From Pseudomonas marginalis (GTDB lineage Bacteria > Pseudomonadota > Gammaproteobacteria > Pseudomonadales > Pseudomonadaceae), in assembly GCF_900105325.1 (NCBI RefSeq), contig NZ_FNSU01000002.1:310001-374000 (forward strand): a DNA stretch of 64,000 bases, in the 5' to 3' direction. Below are positions 43,750-52,560 of this stretch, piece by piece (the stretch's first letter is position 1; the number at the start of each line of letters is the position of its first letter). Both the position numbers and the translations under genes were made by a program. The notes under the pieces were generated by a model. That model saw nothing but the letters and a program-made list of their open reading frames with translations, did no database searches and was not told the DNA's origin.

Positions 43750-44789
43750 GTGTTTTTCTTCCCGCTGAGGATCAGTGATATGAAGAACGGCACGCCGATC
43801 AGCGAAGTGACCACCCCGATCGGGAAGATGGCGCCGGGGATCAGGGTTTTGCTCACCACTGAACTGGCGGACAGAATCAGTGCGCCGGTCAGCAGCGAGG
43901 CCGGAAGGAAGAAGCGTTGGTCCTCGCCGATCAACATCCGCGCAATATGCGGGCCGACCAGCCCGATAAAGCCGATGGTGCCCACAAAGGCCACGGGGAA
44001 CGAGGCGAGCAGGCTGACCATGATCAGCGTCTGAAAACGCAGGCTGCGTACGTTGATCCCGAAGCTGGCGGCCTTGTCGTCCCCCAGTCGCAGTGCGGTC
44101 AGGGCCCAGGCGCGCTTGGCAAAGATCGGCAGGGTGATCACGATCACCAGGCAGATCACCCCGAGTTTGGGCCAGGTGGCTTTGGTCAGGCTGCCCATGG
44201 TCCAGAACACCACGGCCGCCACGGCTTGCTCGGTGGCGAAAAACTGCACCAGGGCCAATAACGCGTTAAACGTGAAGACCAGGGCAATACCCAATAGCAC
44301 GATGGTTTCCGCGGTGACCCCGCGACGCATGCTCAGGAAGTGAATCAGCAACGCCGACAGCATGGCCATGATGAACGCGTTGACCGGCACCATGTACTGC
44401 GCCGCCAACGGAAACAGCGCCACACCAAACGCCAGCCCCATGGCTGCACCAAAACTGGCGGCGGCGGAAATGCCCAAGGTGAAGGGGCTGGCCAGCGGGT
44501 TATTGAGGATGGTCTGCATCTGCGCGCCGGCCAGTGACAACGCCGCACCCACGGCAACGGCCATCAGGGCGATCGGCAGGCGGATGTCCCACATCACCAC
44601 GCGAACCTGTGCCGGCGCACTGTCCGGCGCAAACAGTGCACCGAGTACTTCATTGAAGCTGTAGCGCGCCGGCCCCAGGGCCAGGTCAAGCAGCACACTG
44701 CACAACAGCAGCAAGAGCAGGCCACCGAGGATCAGGCGTTTGCGCAGCACCAGGGCCCGGTAGGTGTCGCGTTGGATCACGGCACTCAT
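43743..44789 (-). CDS. Iron-siderophore ABC transporter permease (FecCD type)
   Basis: A 348-residue BtuC/FecCD permease with about ten membrane segments. It shows the family motifs LPIALMAVAVGAALSLAGAQ, MQTILNNPLASPFTLGISAAA and, late, FVGTIGFIGLVGPHIARMLI. Only one permease gene is present, so it probably works as a homodimer. It overlaps the binding-protein gene by ATGA. Confidence 0.92.
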   Translation of the reverse strand: MSAVIQRDTYRALVLRKRLILGGLLLLLLCSVLLDLALGPARYSFNEVLGALFAPDSAPAQVRVVMWDIRLPIALMAVAVGAALSLAGAQMQTILNNPLASPFTLGISAAASFGAAMGLAFGVALFPLAAQYMVPVNAFIMAMLSALLIHFLSMRRGVTAETIVLLGIALVFTFNALLALVQFFATEQAVAAVVFWTMGSLTKATWPKLGVICLVIVITLPIFAKRAWALTALRLGDDKAASFGINVRSLRFQTLIMVSLLASFPVAFVGTIGFIGLVGPHIARMLIGEDQRFFLPASLLTGALILSASSVVSKTLIPGAIFPIGVVTSLIGVPFFISLILSGKKNTW

Positions 44790-45940
44790 GGCTTGAGGCT
44801 CACGAAGTAACCCGGCTCATAGGGCACCGGCAGGAATCGCTCGTGCAATTCGCGAAACGAGGCTTCAGGGTCCAGGTCGGTAAACAGTGTCGGATGAAAC
44901 CACTTGGCCAACTGCTGGATGGCCACGAACTGATAAGGGCTGTTGTAGAACTGGTGCCAGATGGCATGGAACGCCTGGTCATCCTGCGCCTTGATCCCGG
45001 CATAGGCCGGGCGTTGGGTATACCAGGCCAGTTTGCGCCGGGCTTGGGCCATGTCGGCACCGGGCCCCACCCCGACCCAGTGGCCACCGGGGGCAAAGGC
45101 TTCCCAGTTGGCACTGGTGACCACCACCTGTTCCGGGTTGGCGACGATCACTTGCTCGGGATTCAGCTGGCCAAAGGTGGTGGGAATAACGCCTCTGGCG
45201 ATGTTATTGCCCCCCGCCATATCGACGAACAGACCGAAGTTTTCATTGCCGAAACTCAGGCAGCAATCGTCGGTGTAGCCACCGATACGCTCGATGAACA
45301 CGCTGGGGCGCGAAGGGTGTTGCGCGGTGATCACGTCGGTGACGCGGCGGATCTGCTGGTTGCGAAAGTCGATAAACGCTTCGGCACGCGCCTCTTTGCC
45401 GAACAACTGGCCGAACAGGCGCATGGTCGGTTCGGTGTTCTGCATCGGGTGGTTGCGAAAGTCGACGTACACCACTGGAATCCCCAGGGCATCGAGCTTT
45501 TCGATATAGCGGGCGTCCTCGGTCGCGTGCTGGGCCTCGATATTGAGGATGATCACGTCCGGGCGCTGGGAGATGGCCTGCTCGATATCGAAGGTGCCGT
45601 CTTCAAAGCCGCCAAAGGTGGGGATTTTGGCGATGGCGGGAAATTTACGCAGGTAAGCGCCATAGGTGTCCGGGTCGGACTGGATCAGGTCCTTGCGCCA
45701 GCCGACGATTCGCTCGATGGGGTTTTGCGTATCCAGCGCGGCAACCAGGTACAACTGACGGCCTTCCCCGAGAATCACCCGCCGGACCGGCAGGTGCACC
45801 TTGACCTGGCGCCCGAGCAAATCGGTGACGGTGCTGCGTGGTGCCTGCGGCTCGGCGGCCGTCGACGGCAGAGCCCATCCCAACAAACCCGCAAGCAGCA
45901 GCCCGGCGAAGGCGTGGCTGCGTCGAACAATGGTAACCAT
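44786..45940 (-). CDS. Iron-siderophore ABC transporter substrate-binding protein
   Basis: A 384-residue periplasmic protein (ATG 45940) with a signal peptide (SHAFAGLLLAGLLGWALPST, cut near AAEP). It has the two-lobed binding fold of the FecB/Peripla_BP_2 type: RRVILGEGRQLYLVAAL and, in the first lobe, RPDVIILNIEAQ. The frame extends to 46093 but the extra part overlaps the receptor gene's end. It follows the FpvA-like receptor gene and feeds the FecCD/FecE-type transporter. Confidence 0.87.
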   Translation of the reverse strand: MVTIVRRSHAFAGLLLAGLLGWALPSTAAEPQAPRSTVTDLLGRQVKVHLPVRRVILGEGRQLYLVAALDTQNPIERIVGWRKDLIQSDPDTYGAYLRKFPAIAKIPTFGGFEDGTFDIEQAISQRPDVIILNIEAQHATEDARYIEKLDALGIPVVYVDFRNHPMQNTEPTMRLFGQLFGKEARAEAFIDFRNQQIRRVTDVITAQHPSRPSVFIERIGGYTDDCCLSFGNENFGLFVDMAGGNNIARGVIPTTFGQLNPEQVIVANPEQVVVTSANWEAFAPGGHWVGVGPGADMAQARRKLAWYTQRPAYAGIKAQDDQAFHAIWHQFYNSPYQFVAIQQLAKWFHPTLFTDLDPEASFRELHERFLPVPYEPGYFVSLKP

Positions 45941-46004
45941 GGTTAAAGCCTTTGCAGTGGTCGGGCCGGGTGGCGGTGCAGCTTGCCGTGCCGGGCCGAA
46001 GGTT

Positions 46005-48434
46005 TCAGAAATCGACCGTGGTCGACAGTAGAAGGGTGCGTGGCGAGCCTTGAGAGAACGCACCATAGGAAGCGACCCCCGACCAATACTCACGGTCGAA
46101 CACGTTCTGTACCGTGGCGCGAAAGGTCGTCGGCCGCTGGGCGATGCGCGTGCTGTAGCGCACGCCCATGTCGAAGCGGGTCCAGGGGTCCAACTGCTGG
46201 GTGTTGGCCTGGTTCACATATTGGCTGCCGGTGTACAACGCCCCGCTGGTTAGCGTCAGCCCCTCGACCCAGGGCACGTCCCACTCGGCCCAGAGGTTGG
46301 CTTGCACCTTCGGCACCCCCACTGGGGTGTTGCCCCGGTTGGCCGCAACCGCGCTTTTGGTCAGTTGCGCATCCAGCAGCGTCACCCCGCCCAGCAGGCG
46401 TGTGCCTTGGCCGGCCTCACCGGATACGTTCAGCTCCAGGCCGCGGTTGCGCTGTTCGCCTTGTACCGCAAAGGTGGTACCTGACAGCTCGCCACTGGGT
46501 TTGGTGATCTGGAACAGCGCGAGTGTGGACATGACCGTGCCGTAGTCGAGCTTGACCCCCACCTCATGCTGGCGTGAGACGTAGGGGGCAAAGATCTGGC
46601 CCGCGTTCGAGGCCGTGGCGGGGGCGATATCGCCTTTGCTCAAGCCTTCCAGGTAGTTGTAGTAGAACGACACATGCTCCCAGGGCCGGACAACTGCGCC
46701 GAACAGCGGCGTGGTCCTGCCGTCGTCGTAAGCCGTGGTCACCGTACCCGCCGCGTCGTAGTTGTTGGAGCGGATGGTCTGTTTGCGCAGGCCGGCCGTC
46801 ACCTGCAGGCGCTGATCGAGCATCGACAAGGTGTCGGCAACGGCGACGCCGGACAATTCGGTCGCCGAGACTTTCGGCGTGGCAGGCGTAGCAATGTCGG
46901 CCTCGGGTCGTGAGACAGGGTGGTAAATGTTCGACAGGATCGGCGGGCCGGAAATAATGCCGCGCGACAACTCGTCGCGATAGCGCGTCACTTGCAGCGT
47001 GGTGCTGTGGCTGATCGGCCCGGTGTCGAAACGCAGTCGGGCACCGCTGTCGACCGTGTAGCGCCGGACCTTGAATTTGTAATAGCCGGGGATCGACGAG
47101 GTGTCGCCGGCGGTGTTGATGATGGTCGGGGTCTGGTCGGAAAGGCGTGCCACGTTCGACTTCCCACCGCCGGCATGGGCAAACAGGGTCAGTGCGTCGC
47201 TCACGTCATACTCGCCACCCAGCAATGCCGACTCGTCGCGGGTCTTGGACCAGCCCCACGCCTGGCTGACGTTGGTACGCCCGTTGGCGGCGTGGGGAAT
47301 CGGCACGCCGGGCGCGATCAGGAAGGGCCGTGACGCCGCGTCGAATTGCTCTTGCTGGTTGATCAGGTCCAGGCTGGTGCGCAGGCGATCGCCCTGGTAA
47401 TCCAGGGCGATGGCACTGACCCCGACATCCCGCGATTGCTTGTCGATGACAGTGTCACCCTGCTGCACGCGGCCGTTGACGCGCATGCCGAATCGCCGGT
47501 CCTCACCAAACCGCCGACTCAGGTCGATATGGGTGCCCAGTTGTCGGTCCTGGGCATAGGTGGCCGTGACGCGGGTCAGGTCCTCGTCCAGGGCGCGCTT
47601 GGGGACCACGTTGATCACGCCACCGACGGCGCTGTTGGGGGACATGCCGTAGAGGAGGGCGCCAGGGCCTTTGACCACTTCGATGCGTTCGGCGTAGTCG
47701 GTGAATACCCGGTAATTGGAGGCCACGCCGTACACACCGTCGAACGCCAGTTCCCCGAGGTTGCCTTCGCCCACCGGAAAGCCGCGGATAAAGAATGAGT
47801 CGACGATCCCTCCCGTCTGGCCGGTGGAGCGGACCGAAGAGTCGCGCTCCAGCACGTCGCCCACGGTGGTCGCCTGCTGGTCTTTGATCAATGACGCGGT
47901 ATAGGTGCTGATGCTGAACGGCGCGTCCATCACATCCGTATTGCCCAGCAGGCCGAGACGCCCGCCCTCGGCCACCTGGCCGCCCGGGTACACCGGCGGC
48001 AGGCTATCGGTGTGTTTTTGCGCCGCCTCCACCGTGGTCGCCGACAGCGTCAGCCGGCGCAGTACCAGGGTGTAGCTGCCATCGCTGCGCAACACCATCT
48101 CCAGGCCGCTGCCTTCGAGCAAACGCGTGACGGCTTCCTGCGTGGAGTAGGTGCCGTTCAGTTCGGGGCTGATCAGGCCCTCCGTGATCGACGGCTGGAA
48201 AGACAGGGCAATACCGGCGTCCACGGCAAAGCTTGAGAGCGTCGCGCCGAGCGGGCCGGGGGCAATGTGGTAGGCCTGCACAGCGACTGAGTCCAATTGG
48301 GCCGGTGCATCCGCCAACGCCACCGGGCACATGGCTCCGGCCAGCAGCAGGCTGAGCACAACGCCGTGCACCATCGGTTTGAGCGGACGAGCCGGACGCA
48401 GGGGCCGTGCTACGAGCATGAAAGGATGACCCAT
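46005..48434 (-). CDS. TonB-dependent siderophore receptor with signalling (STN) domain
   Basis: About 809 residues from ATG 48434 (ATG 48419 is also possible). After the signal peptide comes an STN-type signalling domain (LGATLSSFAVDAGIALSFQP, ending with a GLEMVLRSDGSYTLVLRR strand). The plug follows (TTVGDVLERDSSVRSTGQTG, then GAVVINVV-like GGVINVVPKR), and a 22-strand barrel ends in TVDF. FpvA-type receptors with this domain transmit ligand binding to FecR. FecR and FecI genes lie directly upstream, which fits. The box at 48464-48494 is a likely ECF promoter. The frame to 48491 overlaps that box and is rejected. Confidence 0.93.
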   Translation of the reverse strand: MGHPFMLVARPLRPARPLKPMVHGVVLSLLLAGAMCPVALADAPAQLDSVAVQAYHIAPGPLGATLSSFAVDAGIALSFQPSITEGLISPELNGTYSTQEAVTRLLEGSGLEMVLRSDGSYTLVLRRLTLSATTVEAAQKHTDSLPPVYPGGQVAEGGRLGLLGNTDVMDAPFSISTYTASLIKDQQATTVGDVLERDSSVRSTGQTGGIVDSFFIRGFPVGEGNLGELAFDGVYGVASNYRVFTDYAERIEVVKGPGALLYGMSPNSAVGGVINVVPKRALDEDLTRVTATYAQDRQLGTHIDLSRRFGEDRRFGMRVNGRVQQGDTVIDKQSRDVGVSAIALDYQGDRLRTSLDLINQQEQFDAASRPFLIAPGVPIPHAANGRTNVSQAWGWSKTRDESALLGGEYDVSDALTLFAHAGGGKSNVARLSDQTPTIINTAGDTSSIPGYYKFKVRRYTVDSGARLRFDTGPISHSTTLQVTRYRDELSRGIISGPPILSNIYHPVSRPEADIATPATPKVSATELSGVAVADTLSMLDQRLQVTAGLRKQTIRSNNYDAAGTVTTAYDDGRTTPLFGAVVRPWEHVSFYYNYLEGLSKGDIAPATASNAGQIFAPYVSRQHEVGVKLDYGTVMSTLALFQITKPSGELSGTTFAVQGEQRNRGLELNVSGEAGQGTRLLGGVTLLDAQLTKSAVAANRGNTPVGVPKVQANLWAEWDVPWVEGLTLTSGALYTGSQYVNQANTQQLDPWTRFDMGVRYSTRIAQRPTTFRATVQNVFDREYWSGVASYGAFSQGSPRTLLLSTTVDF

Positions 48435-48463
48435 GGACGAGAGGAAAAGGCTGTTCCTGTCTT

Positions 48464-48494
48464 TGCCAGTCGAGATCGAAAAAAGTATCACCCC
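48464..48494 (-). promoter_or_regulatory. Candidate ECF sigma promoter of the STN receptor gene
   Basis: On the minus strand the box contains GGGTGATACTTTTTTCG and, a few bases on, TCGACTGGCA. Nearly the same sequence (one T fewer, a few changes) lies at 60033-60062 ahead of the second receptor. The box sits between the FecR stop and the receptor start, where FecI-type sigma factors normally act. Roles of individual elements as -35 and -10 are inferred. Confidence 0.55.
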
Positions 48495-48520
48495 GGCCGC
48501 CGTTTATTTTTGCGTGAGAG

Positions 48521-49498
48521 TCAGGCGGGCGACAGGGTGACCCAGTAACCGCGCAAATGACTGTTCGCCAGCACGGGATAAGTGTGCACCAGCATGCTCA
48601 AGGTGCGATCGGTATCACTGATCGGAAAGGCCCCGGAAATGCGCAAGTCGGCGATGGCCGGATCACAGCGCAGGAAACCTCGGCGGTAGCGCGTCAGTTC
48701 CGCGACGAAATCCGCCAGGCGCATCTTGTCGGCCATCAACATGCCTTGGGTCCATGAACCGATGTAGCGATCGGTCGGCGCCAGGTCACCAAAGGTCTGT
48801 GAGGAGAAGTCGGTGCGCTGCCCTGCATTGACGATCAGCGGCGGGGTCTGGCGGTTATCGGCCAATATCACCCGCACCGCGCCGTCGATGACCGCAAGAT
48901 GGGTGCGGGGGCTGACTTCACGCACGGTAAACCGTGTGCCCAGCGCCTGCATGCTTCCCTGGCGGGTGCTGATCAGGAACGGCCGGGGCAGGGGGGCGGT
49001 GTCCACGGCGGTCTGCACCAGGATTTCGCCCTCGCGCAGGTGAATAAGCCGTTGACGGTCGTCGAATACGACGTCGATGGCGGTGGCGGTGTTCAGGGTG
49101 ATACGTGAGCCATCGGCCAGGGTCAGTTCGCGGCGTTGGCCAACGTCGGTGCGATAGTCCGCTGACCATTGCTGCGATTGCGCCAGCTTCCAGCTCCCCC
49201 AACCCGCGGGCGCCAGCGCCAGCAGGATCGCCAGCTTGCCCAGTGCTGCACGACGTTCAGGGCTGTCTGGCCGGTCCAGCGCCGACATCGCCAGGGCGGG
49301 CGGCAGGCCGCCGAACTTGCTCTGCAGCAATTGCGCACGGGACCAGGCGCGATCCCGCTCCGGGCTGCTGACCTTCCAGCGCTCCCATTCGGCGCGCTCG
49401 TGCTCGCTCAGTTCGCGTTCGCTCAAGCGCATCAGCCACTCGGCGGCTTCTTCGAGTACCTGCGGGTCCAGCGGCGGCTCCTTGCGCAGACCGAGCAT
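48521..49498 (-). CDS. FecR-family anti-sigma/sigma regulator
   Basis: A 325-residue inner-membrane regulator. The cytoplasmic N-terminal domain has EEAAEWLMRLSERELSEHER and WERWKVSSPERDRAW (about residues 17-50). One membrane segment (LAILLALAPAGWGSWKLA) lies at about 88-105. The periplasmic FecR domain contains TDVGQRRELTLADGSRITLN and VREVSPRTHLAVIDGAVRV. It receives the signal from the STN domain of the receptor and frees the sigma factor. It is adjacent to fecI with no gap. Confidence 0.92.
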   Translation of the reverse strand: MLGLRKEPPLDPQVLEEAAEWLMRLSERELSEHERAEWERWKVSSPERDRAWSRAQLLQSKFGGLPPALAMSALDRPDSPERRAALGKLAILLALAPAGWGSWKLAQSQQWSADYRTDVGQRRELTLADGSRITLNTATAIDVVFDDRQRLIHLREGEILVQTAVDTAPLPRPFLISTRQGSMQALGTRFTVREVSPRTHLAVIDGAVRVILADNRQTPPLIVNAGQRTDFSSQTFGDLAPTDRYIGSWTQGMLMADKMRLADFVAELTRYRRGFLRCDPAIADLRISGAFPISDTDRTLSMLVHTYPVLANSHLRGYWVTLSPA

Positions 49499-50014
49499 TC
49501 ACTCCACCAGCATCAGGCACTGTACGAAGGCCTGTTTCATGTAGCGCTTGACGGTGATCAGCGATACACCCAGTTGCTCGGCGATGTCGTCGTACTTGAG
49601 GCCGTTGATCTGCGACAGCAGGAAGGCGCGCTTGACCAAGGGCGCCAGGGTATCGAGCATGGCGTCGATTTCGTGCAGGGTTTCCAGCACCATGAAGTGC
49701 GCCTCGGGCGACGGCGCTTCGTGGGTGGGTACGTTCGCCAGCGCATCCAGGTAGGCGCGTTCGAGTGCCTTGCGCTGGTACCAGTTGACCAGGATGCCCT
49801 TGGCCACGCAGCTCAGGTACGCCCGTGGCTGGTCAATCACCGTGACTTGTGAGGCGAGGATCCGGGTGAAGGTGTCCTGCGCCAGATCCGCCGCATCCAT
49901 GGCGTTACCCAGTTTTCTCTTCAGCGTGGCATACAGCCAGCCGTGATGCCCGCTGTACAGGGCCTCGATGGCGCGCAGGTGATTGAGATGATTTGCGGAA
50001 GAGATTTCGCTCAT
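49499..50014 (-). CDS. ECF sigma factor, FecI type
   Basis: A 171-residue sigma factor. Region 2 is visible as DAADLAQDTFTRILAS (about residues 40-55) and region 4 as LKYDDIAEQLGVSLITVKRY (about 138-157). The gene order fecI-fecR-receptor is typical of iron-starvation cell-surface signalling. It probably recognises the boxes ahead of both receptor genes. It lies 85 bases downstream of the biosynthetic operon; no clear Fur box is seen in that gap. Confidence 0.93.
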   Translation of the reverse strand: MSEISSANHLNHLRAIEALYSGHHGWLYATLKRKLGNAMDAADLAQDTFTRILASQVTVIDQPRAYLSCVAKGILVNWYQRKALERAYLDALANVPTHEAPSPEAHFMVLETLHEIDAMLDTLAPLVKRAFLLSQINGLKYDDIAEQLGVSLITVKRYMKQAFVQCLMLVE

Positions 50015-50099
50015 GGCGGCAGATTTGTTTGTAATTGAGAAGTATTCCCAATGCTAGTTGACAAACCAGCTTGAGCGCAAGCGCCATCGTGTCCCGTGA

Positions 50100-51284
50100 T
50101 CAGGCGTGTGACAGGCGTATCAAGGCGTCAATCAGCAAATCGATTTCAGCTTCGGTGTTGTAAGCGTGAACCGATGCACGGCTGACCTCAAGCAAGCCCC
50201 GCTGCTGCATGTCGAGCAGGGTCGAGCCTGCTGTCGAAGTGCTCACGTTGATGCGTTTGGGTTGCGCTGCGAGCCACTGCTGCACCTGTGGGGCGCTGTG
50301 GTGGCGATGACTGAAGGTGACGATGCCGGACTTTACAGGGCCCAGGTCCTGCGAGGTGATACCCGCCACGTCGGTCAGTCGATGGCGTAAGTAACCCGCC
50401 AGGTGCTGGATGCGCTGCCATATCGGTTCGATACCCTGCGCCAACGCATACTCCGCTGCGGCCCCCAGGCCCAGCTTGGCCGCAACATTGCATTCCCAAT
50501 TTTCAAAACGTCGCGCATCCGCACGAATTTCAAAGCTGTCTGCCGTGAGCAAGGACGCCGCATGCAGGTCCAGAAAAACCGGCTCCAGGCGTTGGCACAG
50601 GGATTGTTCTACGTACAGGAACCCCACGCCCCTCGGCCCGCGCAGGTATTTTCGACTGGTGGCGGCGAGCATATGGCAGCCGATCTTTTGCACATCGATC
50701 GGCACCTGGCCCACTCCCTGGCAAGCGTCCAGCAGGAACAACACACCCGCCGCCCGGGCGAGGGCACCGATCTGCTCGACGGGTTGCACAGGCCCGCCGT
50801 TGGTGGCGATCATCGGCAGCGATACCAGGGCGACGCGCTCGTCTTCAAGCATGGCCGCCAAGGCTGCGAGGCACACCTGGCCGTGTTCATCGTTGGGGAT
50901 GATCCGGATCTCGATCCCGCGCTGCTGCCTCAATTGCAGGTATGGGATGTAGTTGCCGGCGTATTCGGTCATGGAGGTCAGCACGGCGTCGCCGGGCTTG
51001 AGCGCCAGTGAATAGAAGGCCATGTCCCAGGCTCGGGTGGCGTTTTCGACCACTGCGATTTCAGTGGGGTGCGCATTGATCAGGCGCCCGACGGCGGTGT
51101 AGACATTGTCCAGTTCAGGCGCGCATCGGGCGGCCGCTTCATACCCGCCGAGGCGGGCTTCCTGTTGCAGGTGCCCGGTCATGACCTGGACCACCGGCTC
51201 AGGCATCAGCGCCGCACCGGCATTATTGAAATGGATCAGATGCTCGACACCCGGTGTATCGGCACGCAGTTGTTCAATGTTCAA
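50100..51284 (-). CDS. Class V aminotransferase-fold PLP enzyme
   Basis: A 394-residue fold-type I PLP enzyme resembling SufS/NifS cysteine desulfurases and related lyases. It has FNNAGAALMPEPVVQ at the N-terminus, LFLLDACQGVGQVPIDVQ with the ring-stacking Asp, the Schiff-base Lys in AATSRKYLRGPRGVGFLYV (about residue 213), and a C-terminal SRASVHAYNTEAEIDLL. The desulfurase active-site Cys loop is not obvious, so C-S lysis or transamination of another amino acid is possible. It is the last gene of the siderophore biosynthetic operon and has no counterpart in the staphyloferrin B cluster. Confidence 0.8.
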   Translation of the reverse strand: MNIEQLRADTPGVEHLIHFNNAGAALMPEPVVQVMTGHLQQEARLGGYEAAARCAPELDNVYTAVGRLINAHPTEIAVVENATRAWDMAFYSLALKPGDAVLTSMTEYAGNYIPYLQLRQQRGIEIRIIPNDEHGQVCLAALAAMLEDERVALVSLPMIATNGGPVQPVEQIGALARAAGVLFLLDACQGVGQVPIDVQKIGCHMLAATSRKYLRGPRGVGFLYVEQSLCQRLEPVFLDLHAASLLTADSFEIRADARRFENWECNVAAKLGLGAAAEYALAQGIEPIWQRIQHLAGYLRHRLTDVAGITSQDLGPVKSGIVTFSHRHHSAPQVQQWLAAQPKRINVSTSTAGSTLLDMQQRGLLEVSRASVHAYNTEAEIDLLIDALIRLSHA

Positions 51285-51299
51285 ACCCTTACTCCTTGT

Positions 51300-52544
51300 T
51301 CAGTCGCTGCCTGCAACGCCATTGGACGGCGCGGACACCGACCAGTACCGCAGCGCGACCATGGGAATCAGCGCCACTGCATAGGCCAGGCACACGAAAA
51401 GATAGGTGTATTGCAGGCCGTAGACCTGGCTCAGCAAGCCACCGATGGAGATGCCGGCAATCGAGGCGAACTGCGCAGTGCTTTGGGCAATACCCAGTAC
51501 GTAGCCTTGTCGCGAGCTGTCGGCGGTTTTCGAGACCAACGCCATCAGCACGGGGGTGGTCGCCCCTAGCAGCACCCCCCAAATGAAGTAGGCGACGATA
51601 AATACCACGGCGCTGCGCGTTACGCCCGCCACGGCGGTCAGGGCGATGCAGCCCATGACGACATATGTGATGCGTTGCAGGGTTTCTGCCTGGGAACGAT
51701 GCTCGAAGTAGCGCGACCATGCCGTTGCCGACAGGATGAAGCCCAGCGCCAGCAACCCGTAGCACAAGCCGACGACGGAGTTGTTGACCTCGAACGTCGA
51801 GCTCACATACAGCGAGAACGAGGTCTGCGGCAGCATGCGCGCGAGCAGCAGGATGCCCATGACGCACAGCAGCGACAGCAGCGGAGAGCTGCGCCATACG
51901 CTGTCGGTGCCTGCGACCGGCGTGCGGGTGGCCACCGTCGGCTTTTTTGGTACGGGAGGCACATCCGGCAAGGTCACGGCGGCGATGACGGTACAGAGTG
52001 CACAGAGCACCGAGGCGACGATGTTGATCCAGAAAAACGTCGCGTAATCGAGGATCAGGCCGCCTACGACCGCACCGAGCAGTGAGCCGACATTGGTCGA
52101 TATCTGCAGGATCGCGAATAACCGCGCCCGCCGCGACGGCGCTTCGATACTGACCCCGTAAGCCTGCGCCGGGGCTATATAGCCGGCAAAGGCGCCCTGC
52201 AGAAAACGCAGGACCAGGATGACCCAGATGTCACTGAAAAAGGCCAGCCCGAGCTGGGTCAGGGACAACCCCGCGAGTGCGCGGATCATCATCAGCTTGT
52301 GGCCGTAGCGATCGCCGATACGGCCCCAGAATGCACTGGTCAGCATGATGCCCAGCATCGGCCCGACGTACACGGCGATGCTGGCGAAGCTGAATACCGA
52401 CTCCGAGGACGCCAGCCCGCGCAGGTGCACGGGCCAGAACGGCCCGCTCATTTCCATCGCGCCCATGGAGACCAGCTGGATCGCGAACAGAAGATAAATG
52501 AGGATTCTTACACGCGAACCCTGGATGGCACCTGCTTGGGACAT
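51300..52544 (-). CDS. MFS transporter, probable siderophore exporter
   Basis: A 414-residue protein with twelve predicted membrane segments. The MFS loop-2 signature is GRIGDRYGHKLMMI (about residues 70-83), and a central cytoplasmic loop carries PPVPKKPTVATR. NIS siderophore clusters usually carry one MFS exporter (SbnD-like), and this gene lies inside the biosynthetic operon, 16 bases after the NIS synthetase, so that role is likely. An export substrate cannot be read from sequence. Confidence 0.85.
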   Translation of the reverse strand: MSQAGAIQGSRVRILIYLLFAIQLVSMGAMEMSGPFWPVHLRGLASSESVFSFASIAVYVGPMLGIMLTSAFWGRIGDRYGHKLMMIRALAGLSLTQLGLAFFSDIWVILVLRFLQGAFAGYIAPAQAYGVSIEAPSRRARLFAILQISTNVGSLLGAVVGGLILDYATFFWINIVASVLCALCTVIAAVTLPDVPPVPKKPTVATRTPVAGTDSVWRSSPLLSLLCVMGILLLARMLPQTSFSLYVSSTFEVNNSVVGLCYGLLALGFILSATAWSRYFEHRSQAETLQRITYVVMGCIALTAVAGVTRSAVVFIVAYFIWGVLLGATTPVLMALVSKTADSSRQGYVLGIAQSTAQFASIAGISIGGLLSQVYGLQYTYLFVCLAYAVALIPMVALRYWSVSAPSNGVAGSD

Positions 52545-52560
52545 GAGACGGCCTCAGTGA

